A DNA stretch of 64,000 bases from Closterium sp. Naga37s-1 (Eukaryota; Streptophyta; Zygnematophyceae; Desmidiales; Closteriaceae), in the NCBI GenBank assembly GCA_947471745.1, contig CANJKZ010000460.1:1045001-1109000 (forward strand), in the 5' to 3' direction. The position numbers and the translations under genes were made by a program. Positions within the stretch are counted from its first letter, which is position 1; each line of letters starts with the position of its first letter. Below, piece by piece: positions 18,299 to 29,064 of this stretch. Below the pieces are notes generated by a model. It ran no database searches, was not told the DNA's origin, and saw only the letters and a program-made list of their open reading frames with translations.

Positions 18299-19679
18299 GA
18301 GTAGAGGAGGAGTCACAGCAGCAGCACGAGAGGGTAGCGCAGGAGTCCCGGTCGCAGCAGCGGGTGCAGCTGCAGCCGCAGCAGGAGAGGGTAGAGGAGG
18401 AGTCACGGCCGCACCAGGAGAGGGTAGAGCAGGAGTCCCGCCCGCAGCAGCAGGTGCAGTTACAGACACAGCAGGAGAGAGTAGAGGAGCAGTCACGGCC
18501 GCACCAGGAGAGGGTAGAGCAGGAGTCCCACCCGCAGCAGCAGGTGCAGTTACAGACGCAGCAGGAGAGAGTAGAGGAGGAGTCACGGCAGTAGCAGGAG
18601 AGGGTAGCGCAGGAGTCCCGGTCGCAGCAGCGGGTACAGCTGCAGCCGCAGCAGGAGAGGGCAGAGGCGGAGCCACAGGAGCAGCAGCAGGGGCCGGTAC
18701 CGTCGCAGCAGACGCTAGAGGAGGCGGAGCAGCAGCGACTGCGACTACGCGACCTCCCCGACCCAGCACCTGCACGCTTTGTTCGTGGTCCCCTACCGTC
18801 CCCTCCTGTTCCACCAGTTGAGTCCCTTTCCTCCTCCCAGTGGACTCGTCGTCCTCCCCTCAGTCGTGCTGTGTCTCCACAGCCCCGTCGGTCCCGTTAC
18901 CGTGCAGACGGTCCGTTTCACCTTGTTCTCCGCTCTCGTGTTCCACCTCCTCCTGTCCTTCCACAGCCCCCTGAGTCGTCCCTCACTGTGTTTCACGACC
19001 CGTTGTCCGACTACCTCCGTGCCTCCCGTCCTGTCGTCTCCCGTGTTTTGTCCGCGTTGGTCACTCACCCGACTGCACCTCTGTCGTCTGTCTCAGCACT
19101 TGTTACCACTGTCTCTGGCTTTGCCTCTTCCCACCGCCTTGACTACGCCGCTCACTTGGTGAGTGGCCCTGCACGTTCTCCGTCCTCTGGGGGTGCTCCT
19201 GTCTTTCCCCTGGAGGTCGTAGAGGACAGGCAGTTCGAGCTTGGTTTCCTTGCGGCCGCTGTTCCTCATCTCTGCGCCATGCTGCTTGCCCCTGAGGGGG
19301 ATCCAGACGCCCTTGACATCCCGATCCCTCGCACTCACGCCGAGGCGGTCTCGGGACCCTGGGCTTCATACTGGATAGCAGCTGAGGAGGCAGAGATGGC
19401 ATCTTATAGGTCCACAGGCACTTACGTCGACGCAGTCCCACCACCTGGGACGAATGTCGTCAGTGGCCGATGGCTCTACAAGGTGAAGCGGCCGCCTGGA
19501 TCACCACCTGTGTTCAAGGCGCGCTATGTTGCGAGAGGCTTCAGTCAGCGAGAGGGGGTGGACTTCTTCCAGACCTTCGCTCCCACCCCGAAGATGAGTA
19601 CTCTTCGGGTGTTGCTGCATATTGCAGCCCAGCGCGACTACGAGTTGCACTCCTTGGACTTTTCCACCGCGTTCCTTCA

Positions 19680-20351
19680 GGGGAGCCCGAGGACTGGGGA
19701 CTGCGCCCGAGGCAGACCGGCAGGTTTGGCAGCCGAAGCTGCCTGGGCCGCTGCTAGCTGCATCGCCAGCCCCGGACTAACCCTCCCCGCGACCAATCCG
19801 GGGGGGATAAGCGGAGTCCCCGAACGCGACCCTGCGCCAAGGAGCGGCGGAACGCTACTCGCGCCCCCTCCGCGCGTGTTCCCCGCGCCCCTTCCCCCCC
19901 CTCCGCCTGCGCCTCCGCCCGCCTGCAGCCCCGCGGTGAGCAGCGCGAGCTCGTGCCTGTGCGCGTCGTCAAGCTGCAGAGACGAGCGCGGGCGCCGCGG
20001 AAGGTCATTGGCGGAAGCGCTGAGGAAAGACGGTACCGCGGCGGCGGCAGCAGCGGCGGCGGCAGCGGTGGCGGCGCCCGCGGAATCGTCCGCGCCTGAG
20101 CGGCTGGCTGCGCGCTGAAGCGCGAAGATGGGGGAGGGCGTGCGGGGAAAGTCCTCCTGCAGAGCCGGGAACGGGGAAGAGGGGCGCGGAAGGTAAGGCG
20201 CGGAAGAATAGATCAAGACTTAACCACAACATATACAACAGTAAATACGCGTTATTGTGAGGGTACATTACTTGAGAGGCTAGAGGTTAACTAGACAGGC
20301 TATACGTACAACTAACCTGAATAAGATCGACGAGGCTCTTAAGTCGATACA
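19680..20351. other. non-retroviral segment forming the 3' end of the nested element
   Basis: Copia reverse transcriptase similarity stops abruptly after LDFSTAFLQG (about 19680). What follows is GC-rich sequence with a long minus-strand frame (19677-20216) reading RHELALLTAGLQ and a poly-Ala run, then AT-rich DNA to the right target duplication. I do not recognise the frame; it looks like a piece of a host gene in reverse orientation. Confidence 0.5.
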
Positions 20352-23300
20352 GCTTAGGTATGGTGTTCATATCTTTGCTCTTGACTATGATGCTATCCTT
20401 GCTGCCACGTATGCCTTGACTGTTAGTGCTGAGGGTGACTGTTACCTGTGTGTGCCGCTCGACCCAGGTATAGAGGTTGCTGCTCTAGGTGCTAGTGAGT
20501 CTCCTCTCCCTAGTACTGCGCCTGCAGAGGCCTTGCACACCTTCCCGCTGTTTCTTTCGCGACAGTACCACACTCACACCACTCCCTGCACCTATTCCAG
20601 TCAGACTGGCTGACCCATTTGGGGGCCCAGTTCTTGCACGTTCCGCCACTCTTCTCCCGTGTCTGGCGGTTCCGTCTGGCTCACTATCATGTCTTCACCT
20701 CCCCTCGTTCTCTACGAACTTGGTGAGTACCGCTGTCTTCCAGGATGTGATGGTCACACCACCACTACTGGGGGTCAGCGTGTGGCGATCTGCACGTGTA
20801 CACGGTCGGGTTGTCACCTGGCCACGTTCACCCGTCGGCCTGGGTCGAGTCTGTACACACTGACTACTGAGCCTCCTCAGGTAGCTACTTCTGGTCAGGT
20901 GTCCGCGTCAGGTGTCCGCGTCAGGTCAGGTAGCCGCCCCCTGTTCGTGTCGCCTCCTGTCACACCAGACTCTCCTTTGGCACCACTGCCTTTGTCACCC
21001 CTCTCTGCCACGCCTCCGTAGCATGCACTCCCGCCTCCTTGTTTCTGGTCTTCCCAGGTCTCTGCCTCCCCTCCCGCCCTCGCCTGCCCTGCCCTGCCTT
21101 CCTTGCATCGAGGGGCGGCAGCGCGCCGCTCCTCACTCCTTGTTTCCTCCAACGACTGCTCCCTTGCAGACTCTCCAGGGTTTAGGGTTTAGTGGACAGG
21201 ACCGCGAGCGCTACTTTCTGCTGGTTGTTGACCACTACTCGCGTTACACCACGGTCTTCCCCTTGCGCAGCAAGGGGGAGGTCCTTGATGTCTTGATCCC
21301 TTGGATCCGCGCTGTCCGTCTCCAGCTCCGCGACCGGTTCCGCCAGGACCTTCTCGTCCTGCATCTACACTCTGACAGAGGTGGTGAGTTCTCCTCCAAC
21401 CTCTTACGGGAATTTTGTCGTGGGGAGGGCATCTGCCAGACGTTCACGCTTCCGACCTCTCCACAGCATAATGGGGTTGCTGAGCGCCGCATTGGCTTAA
21501 TCATGGAGGTGGCTCGTACCTCCATGATCCATGCGGCTGCTCCCCATTTTCTGTGGCCGTTTGCGGTCCGGTACGCTGCGCATCAGCTCAACCTCTGGCC
21601 CCAATTCTCCTTGCCGGAGACATCGCCTACACTGCGTTGGATGGGGGAGGTTGGCGATGCGTCGGTGTTCCGGGTCTGGGGCTCTCGTGCCTTTGTCCGC
21701 GATACTTCCGCGGAAAAAGGTCTCCTCTTGCGCTATTCCCTGCGTCTTCCTTGGCTTTCCCCCCTGACGCGCCTGGCTGGCAATTTTACCACCCAACCTC
21801 GCACCGTGTCCTGCCCTCTCAGGACGTCACGTTTGACGAGTCGGTTCCCTTTTACTGTCTCTTCCCCTACCGCGCTGCCCCTCTCCTCCCCCCCCCCCCC
21901 CCCCCGCCACTCTTCCTCGCTCCAGGTCCCCCTCAGGTAGACCCCCTCCCCCCTCAGGGTCCTGCTCCCTCAGGTGTGTCTCAGGTAGACCCACTCCCGT
22001 TGGCTGAGCCAGTCGAGGTCAGTTTAGACTCTGGTGCTGCTAGGGGTGGTGCTGCTAGGGGTGTTGCGTCTAGGGGGTGCTGAGCCTGCTGGTGCGGAGT
22101 CTGGGGTTGCTGAGCCTGAGAGTGCGGAGCCTGGGGGTGCTGAGCCTGAGGGTGCGGAGCCTGGGGGTGCTGAGTCTGAGAGTGCGGAGCCTGGGGGTGC
22201 TGAGCCAGAGGGTACTGAGCCTGGGGGTGCTGAGCCTAGGGGTACTGTGTCTGCCGTAGGTCTTGCAGTTGCCTCGCCACTGCAGTCTTGCGAGCGGGAG
22301 CCTCTCTCACCGCGGCAGCTGCGCCTGTGGTTTGCTCGGCGCACAGGCCTTAGGAGTGGCGCTGCTGGAGCTGGAGGCCCCGTAGCTGGAGACACTGGAG
22401 CTGGAGGCGCTGAAACTACTAGTCCTAGAGGTGCTGGAGTTGCTGCTGGTGATGGAGGCGCTGGAGCTAGAGGTACCGGAGGTGCTGGAGCTGCTGGTCC
22501 TGGAGGTGCTCGTAATGGAGGTACTGGAGCTGTCGGAGCTTGTGGTGTTGGAGGCGCTGGAGATGGAGACCCTAGCACTGGAGCTGGAGGCGCTGGAGCT
22601 GGAGGCACTGGAGCTGGAGGTACCAGGGGTGCTGGAGCTGCTGGTCCTGGAGGTGCTCGTACTAGAGGTACTGGAGCTGCCGGAGCTGGTGGTGTTGGAG
22701 GCCCTGGAGCTGGAGACCCTAGAGCTGGAGGCGCTGGAGCTGGAGGCATTAGAGCTGGAGACCCTGGAGTTGGAGGCGCTGGAGCTGGAGGCGCTGGAGC
22801 TGGAGGCGCTGGAGCTGGAGACGCTGGAGCTGGAGTTGTTGGCGCTGTGGGTGCTGGAGCTGGCGGTACTGGTGCTGGAGGCACTGTGCAGCGGCGACTG
22901 TTTTTCGTTCCGCCGCCGCCGTCGTCTCTGCCGCCACCTGGCTCGGTACTTCGCCAGGTTCTTAGTCTCCCGTCTTCTACTGCCCTTACTCCTCCCTTAT
23001 TGTGTCCACCGCCTGACCAGCCGCAGCCACAGTTACAGCCAGACTCCTCACTGCCTGCTCCTTCTCCTTACACTGAGAAGACAGACTCTCTTACACAGCA
23101 TCGTGAGCTTGCGTCTCGTCCTGCCTCGCCTGTCTTCATGTTCCTCGTTCGCGTCCTTCTCCTGTCCCTGTCACTCACATTATGGCACTTCGTCTTTCCT
23201 ATGTTCCACTGCGAGTTCCCCTGCCGTCTTCTCCTACGTCCTCTCTTCCTGGCGGTCCGGACCCAGAGTCTGACTTAGTTCGTGCTGCCAGTCCTACTGT

Positions 23301-25393
23301 CACACGTCTTCTAGCCACTGTTGTAACTGACACTTCATTTGAGTCCACTGCTTCATCTGCCCTAGTTGCTAAGCTTGTTGACTTTGCTGCTGCCTGTCGT
23401 CTCGACTACGCCGCTAGTCTTGTTGTTGAGTCTGTGTCTGACTGTCCTCCGTCCGTCGGGGGTGAGTGTGCTCTTAGCACGGACGTCCTTGAGGACAGGC
23501 AGGAGGACTTTGAGTGTCTTGCTACTGCTGTACCTCATCTCGTGGCCATGCTGCTTGCACCTGAGGGAGACTCGGATGCACCAGACATCCTGACCCCACG
23601 CTCTTACGCAGAGGCGATTACGGGTCCCTACTCCTCTCAGTGGTAGACAGCCATGGACGCAGAGATGGCATCCTAGAAGTCCACAGGCACCTACGTCGAC
23701 GCAGTTCCCCCTCCTGGGGCGAACATAGTTGATGGCATGTGGATTTTCAGGGTGAAGCGGTCGCCGGGTTCTCCGCCTGTCTTCAAGGCTCGTTATGTTG
23801 CACAAGGCTTTAGTCAGCGACAGGGAGTTGACTTCATCCAGAACTTCTCCCCTACCCCGAAGATGACCGCTCTTCGGGTGCTGCTGCACGTTGCCGCTCA
23901 ACGTGACTATAAGCTTCACTCTCTTGACTTCAGCACAGCTTTCTTATAGGGCAGCTTGCACGAGGAGATCTGGCTACGCCGCCCACCTGGCTTCACTGGG
24001 TCGTTTCCTTCAGGTACCCAGTGGAGCCTCCGGCGGCCAGTCTACGTCTGCCAGGCACCTCGTGAGTGGCACGACACACTGAGGACGACGCTTGCGGCTC
24101 TTGGGTTTGCTCCTTTTACTGCTGACCCGTCGCTGTTTCTGCGCACCGACACTTCGCTGCCGCCGTTCTACATCCTCGTATACGTCGGCAAATTGGATTT
24201 TGCCATTGCTGACAATGATGCACTGGCCCTTGTGAAGTCGGAACTGCAGAAGAGACACACCTGCACTGACCTGGGTGAGCTGCGCAGCTATCTTGGCTTG
24301 CACATCACACGGGACAGAGCACGGCGCACCATCACCCTGACTCAGTCACACATGGTGCACCAGGTCCTTCAGCGCTTCGGCTTCCGGTACTCCTCGCCAC
24401 AGACCACTCCTCTGTCTACCGGTCACTCGCTCTCAGCTCCACCTTCGGACGAGTCCGTAGAGCCGAGTGGCCCGTATCCAGAGCTTGTGGGCTTCCTCAT
24501 GTACCTCATGACCTGCACTCGACCTGACCTTGCCTACCCTCTTAGCATCCTGGCACGCTACGTTGCGCCCGAGAGACACCGACCAGAGCATTGGGAGGCC
24601 GCTAAGAGGGTGTTGCGCTACTTGTGCAGTACATAGGGCATGGGGCTCGTGGTTGGAGGACGGGGTCCACTTGTCCTCACTGGACACGCAGACGCTTCTT
24701 GGGTTGACGACTTGGCTATGCAGCGGTCGTCACAGGGTTGCACTTTCAGCCTTGGCTCCGTCTCTGTTTCTTGGCGGTCTACCAGCTCGTCTTCTGTTCT
24801 TAGTTCCAGTTGTGAGGCTGAGATCTACGCAGGGGCCTTTGCTGCACAAGAGTTACGCTGGCTCCCCTTCCTGCTGACCGACTTGGAAGAGTTGCCTTGT
24901 TCTCGTCCAGTTCTGTACGTAGACAACAAGGCCATGATTGCCTTGTGTAAGGAGCACAGACTGGAGCACAGGACGAAGCACATCGCTCTGCGTTACTTCC
25001 TTGCTCGAGATTTGCAGCAGCGTGGTCAGCTTCGTATTTCTTACGTGGCCACTCGGGCCAACACTGCTGATATATTCACCAAGGCACTTCAGCCTTGTGA
25101 TCATCAGCGTTTCTGTACTGTTTTAGGCCTTGTGCATGTTTTGTCTCACTTGTTCACTGCTTGACTTTGCTTGTACTGTGATCTATATACATATACCTGC
25201 ATGCTTACCCCTACTAGGTTATGATCACTGTACTGTTTGTTCTCATTTATATAACTCTACATGTGGACTGGACTTGCAGCCATTTGCTTGTGCTCAGAGT
25301 GTGTGGTGACTTTGTGATCCACCCTGAGCTTGCTTTGCTTTTCTTGACTGGTCTTGTGACCACTTGTTCTCCCCCACTTTGCCTATAGGGGTG

Positions 25394-25524
25394 TGTCAAA
25401 CTTTTATATTGTTTATATTATGTAGGCTGTAGTGGGGTAGCCCTTAAGGGGTACAAACCAATTAGGGTTAGTACTTGTACTCAGTTTCTTGTCAATGCAT
25501 TTATTCTCGTTCAGTATTCTGACA
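25394..25524 (+). repeat. 3' LTR
   Basis: 131 bp, TGTCAAAC...TTCTGACA, preceded by the purine-rich TATAGGGGTG. The host intron acceptor and fasciclin exon 2 begin about 30 bp further on. Confidence 0.85.
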
Positions 25525-25557
25525 ACCCGCTCCCTCCCTCGCCTCCTTCCCCTGCAG

Positions 25558-26173
25558 TGAACTCCATGTACGACCTTTCGGCGCTGCGAGACGCGTCCAT
25601 CCTCATCCCCAACAATGTGCAAGCAGAAGCCCTTGCGAAGAGAATTCCCGCTAAGAGCAGCAGCATCCCTACAATGTACAACATCACAGCGTTCCACATC
25701 CTGCGCCGCCGAATGACCCTCCCGCAGATGAGGCAGGTGACGCTGCGGACGGCGATAGGCATACAGTTGAGACACCCGCTCTTCAAGATGACGCCGATGG
25801 GAAACAACAGCGCTGTGTCATTTGCTAGAGGGCCGTACTTGAAGGCAGACCAGTGGACCACTATGCGTATCCTGGGGCTGTACGTAGGCCGATGGTTCAT
25901 TGCCCATGGGGTGGATCGGGTGATCATCCCCACTCACACCAAGATATGATGAGGCAGTTGAGGAGAATGGAACCAGTCAATTTTGGTGATTGAAAAGCTT
26001 AGGTTGGCTGTAATGAAACAAAAACATTCATACATCTAACACTTCAATGGGAGATATAAACCTAGATCATTTGGCCTTTATAAGCCTCAATTCTCGGGTA
26101 GAGTGAAGACCGCCAATATAGAAGTTAGCCTTGTAACAAGGACACTACACAACTATGGTAGAAAGAAACTAAC
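25558..26173 (+). repeat. fasciclin exon 2 duplication, copy A
   Basis: From about 25625 to 26173 this matches 28465-28995 at about 95% by eye, including 3' flanking DNA. The copy ends exactly where the truncated copia LTR begins. Confidence 0.85.
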
Positions 26174-28395
26174 TATCAAAATGTTATATCGCTTATATTG
26201 TTTAGGCTGTAGTGGGGGTACAACCCAATTAGGGTTAGTACTTGTACCAACTTTCTGCTCAATGCATTCATTCTCGTTCAGTTTTCTGACATGGTTTCAG
26301 AGCAGGTCCTGTTCCAGGACCGTTTTTTTTTTAGGGCCCACCGCATAGTTCCCTGCTCGTAGCGCTGCCCCACTAGTCGCGCTGCCCTGCCCTGCCTGTC
26401 GCGCCGCCTTGCTGGCCGCGCGCTGCCCTGCCTTGCCCATCACGCCGCCCTGTTGGTTACGCGCCGCCCTCCCCTGCCGGTCGTGTCGCCCTGCTGGCCG
26501 CCGCGTTGCCCTGCCCTGCCCGCACGCCGACCTGCTGGCCGCCGCGCCGCCCTGTTCTGCCTGCGCGTCGCCCTGCCCTGCCCGCGCACCACAGTACTGG
26601 CAGCCGCGCCGCCCTGCCCTGCCTGCGCGTCGCCCTGCCCTGCCCGCGTGCCGCCCTGCTGGCCGCCGCCCTGCTGCGTGCCGCCCTGCTGGCCGCCGCC
26701 CTGCCCGTGCGCCGCCCTGCTGCCCGCGCGCCACCCTGCTGGCCGCCGCGCTGCCCTGCCCTGCCCGCGCGCCGCCCTGCTGGCCGCCGCCCTGCTGGCC
26801 GCCGCCCTGCCCTGCCATTTGCGCTGCCCTGCCCTGGCCGCGCGCCACTCTTCCCTAGCCGTGCGTCGCCTCGCCCCGTCCTGCCTACGTGCTGCCCTGC
26901 TGGTCGCGCGCCACCCTGCTCTGCCCGCTATGGCTTCTCTCAGCGTTCTCACCTTCGATCATGAGGGCCGTCTGATCCAGTTCGATACGTGGCTCAACGA
27001 CTTACAGGTGTACCTACTGAGCGATTCTAGAGACAGCGTTTCGTTGTTTGACCACACGTCTGGAGCCTCTCTCGCCCCTCCAGTCACAGCTGACAGTGCG
27101 ACTCGCTCACAGTGGCTTACCCGTGACGCTGCTGCTCGCTTAGCCGTTCGCAACCACCTGCCGTTAGCCGAACGCGCTCACTTTGGCCAGCACAAGACTG
27201 CTAAAGCCCTGTACGATGCTGTAGTCACTCGTTTCTCTTCCCCTGTCACTGCTGCTCTCGGTCGCCTTATACTGCCCTACCTTTTTCCCGAGCTGTCAGC
27301 CTTTGCCACAGTCGAGGACCTCATCACCCACCTTCGCACTAGCGACACTCGCTATCGCGCTGCCCTCAAAGCCGAGTTCCTAGACAAGAACCCGCCCCCG
27401 ATGTACATCACTCTCTACTTCATAGTCACCCGCCTCCCTGACTCTCTTCGCGCAGTCAGGGACCACTTTCTCGCACTTGACCCCACAGACCTCACTGTCG
27501 ACCTGCTCGAGAAGCACCTCCTTGCAACTGAGACTAGCGTAGTCGCTATAGGTGGTGCTCGTGGCACTCCTCGCACACCCTTCTTTGAGGGGTGTTCCCC
27601 CTCCCCCCTTGCCCCCTCCTACGCTTTTGCTGCTGCTGTTGACATCCTTGGTACTGAGGACGCCGGTGCTGCTTCTGCTCTTAGTGGGAAGTGCCGCAAC
27701 GGCAAGGGCAAGGATGGCAAGAGTGGTGGAGGTGGCAGTGGGGGTGGTGGTGGTGGAGGCGGTGGAGGCGGTGGAGGTGGCAGAGGTGGCGGTGGGAGTG
27801 GTGGCGGGAGTGGGGGCTTCGGTGGCGGCGGTGGTGGCAGCGGTGGGAGTGGTGGTGGCGGTGGTGGCGGCAGTGGGAGTGGTGGCGGTAGTGGGAGTGG
27901 TGGCGGCGGCAGTGGTGGCGGTTGGGGTGGAGCTGTTCAGAGGGGAGGTTCTGGCGGTGGCCAGACGCAGCACAAGCAGCGTCCGAGCGAGACCCCTACG
28001 CCCCAGCAGCTTCATGAGTGGTTTGCTCAGCGTGGGGCGTCTGGGGGTAGTGTTCGCTGCCCGTATGTCGTTCGCACAGATGATCGTGCTGGTCAGACAT
28101 GCGGGAAGTTTCACACACAGCACCGCTGCTTCTCCCGCCTTGACAACACTTGGCGCGCAGAGTTTGGCGACGAGGCTGAGCGCCCCCACTGGCTAGAGCT
28201 GTTTAGGTCTGGTGTTGATATATCTTTGCTCTTGACTATGATGCTATCCTTGCTGCCATGTATGCCTTGACTGTTAGTGCTGAGGGTAACTGATACCTGT
28301 GCGTGCCGCCCGACCCAGATATAGAGGCTTCTGCTCTAGGCGCTAGTGAGTCTGCTCTCCCTGGTACTGCGCCTGCTGAGGCCTTGCACGCCTTT
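26174..28395 (+). mobile_element. truncated Ty1/copia element (5' LTR and gag only)
   Basis: 5' LTR 26174-26291 (about 118 bp, same family as 12298-12428 with a short internal loss), primer site TGGTTTCAGAGC at 26292-26303, GC-rich leader, then gag about 26932-28200 with a poly-Gly/Ser stretch (27720-27960) and a C/H-rich end. It stops at about 28395 before protease, with no 3' LTR. Closely similar to the gag of the element at 12298. Confidence 0.8.
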
Positions 28396-28995
28396 ACAAC
28401 CCTAAACCCGAAACCCTTGCTAAGAGAAGGGGTACAACCCTAAACCATTGCAACCCTAAACCCTTGCTAAGAGAATTCCCGATAAGAGCAGCAACATCCC
28501 TACACTGTACAACATCACAGCGTTCCACATCCTGCGCCGCCGAATGACCCCCCCGCAGATGAGGCAGGTGACGCTGCGGACGGCGATAGGCATACAGTTG
28601 AGACACCCGCTCTTCAAGATGACGTCGACGGGAAACAACAGCGCTGTGTCGTTTGCTAGAGGGCCGTACTTGAAGGCAGACCAGTGGACCACTATGCGTA
28701 TCCTGGGGCTGTACGTAGGCCGATGGTTCATTGCCCATGGGGTGGATCGGGTGATCATCCCCACTCACACCAAGATATGATGAGGCAGTTGAGAATGGAA
28801 CCAGTGAGTTTTGGTGATTGAAAAGCTTAGGTTTGCTGTAATGAAACAAAACATTCATACATCTGACACTTCAATGGGAGATATAAACCTAGATCATTTG
28901 GCCTATATAAACCTCAATTCTCGGGTAGAGTGAAGACCGCCAATATAGAAGTTAGCCTTGTAACAAGGACACAACACAACTATGGTAGAAAGAAA
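28396..28995 (+). pseudogene. fasciclin exon 2 duplication, copy B
   Basis: 28465-28780 repeats the fasciclin-like exon from KRIP to the stop codon, followed by the same 3' flank. The first 22 codons of the exon are missing and no acceptor fits, so this copy is a fragment. It is preceded at 28396-28460 by short repeats rich in AACCCTAAACCC. Its 3' flank runs directly into unique DNA next to the SR gene, so B may sit at the original locus and A be the derived copy. Confidence 0.75.
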
Positions 28996-29064
28996 CTAAC
29001 TAGCGAGTGTAATATCGGCACTATTAAGGGACCACTTTCAAGTCCGCTGGCCAGGGCATACCCA

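Larger units (their letters stand above)
14179..20351 (+). mobile_element. nested Ty1/copia element with an unusual 3' end
   Basis: Inserted into the gag region of the enclosing element with an exact 5-bp duplication GCTTA (14174-14178, 20352-20356); the undisturbed related copy at about 28190-28215 confirms the empty-site order. 5' LTR 14179-14309 (131 bp), then primer site TGGTATAGAGCT. Parts: simple-repeat leader 14700-15830; protease with DSGA near 16330; zinc-binding pre-integrase region and integrase about 16740-17650; Gln-rich linker (QERVEEES-type repeats) 18200-18690; 5' part of reverse transcriptase 19200-19675. The rest of reverse transcriptase, RNase H and a homologous 3' LTR are missing; 19680-20351 is foreign sequence ending in CA. 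Broken; about three breaks besides the missing end. Confidence 0.75.
12298..25524 (+). mobile_element. Ty1/copia element inserted in the fasciclin-gene intron, host to a nested element
   Basis: LTRs of 131 bp at 12298-12428 and 25394-25524 differ at about eight sites (roughly 94% identity). Target duplication is ACCCA/ACCCG (12293-12297, 25525-25529). The primer site TGGTTTCAGAGC follows the 5' LTR at 12429-12440, a variant of the tRNA-iMet type. Parts: gag about 12951-14173 with a poly-Gly stretch and a C/H-rich terminal segment; protease and integrase region about 20500-21950; Gly/Ala/Glu-rich linker 21950-23180; reverse transcriptase about 23540-24630; RNase H 24640-25163; polypurine tract just before 25394. 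It is interrupted by the element at 14179-20351. Broken, with at least half a dozen breaks; middle-aged. Confidence 0.85.
11869..25949 (+). pseudogene. fasciclin (FAS1)-like secreted protein gene, split by a retrotransposon-filled intron
   Basis: Exon 1 (11869-12076, ends phase 1) encodes a signal peptide (MAARLGGGFLLLAVMYVAAAC) and QLRAELQSMAKSIVKRYLQYSRYA. Exon 2 (25558-25949, begins phase 1) completes the codon and reads LNSMYDLSALRDASILIPNN ... AFHILRRRMTLPQMRQV ... WFIAHGVDRVIIP. This fits a FAS1 domain, an extracellular adhesion or wall-associated fold (family assignment moderate). The intron is 13.5 kb because copia element 12298-25524 sits in it. An in-frame TAG lies at 12046-12048 in exon 1, so this copy is probably a pseudogene unless the base is an error. 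A second copy of exon 2 lies at 28455-28780. Confidence 0.6.

Noticed and set aside
20221-20351. A 131-bp 3' LTR homologous to 14179-14309
   Set aside because: Length and terminal CA would fit, but I could not align the two sequences on either strand.
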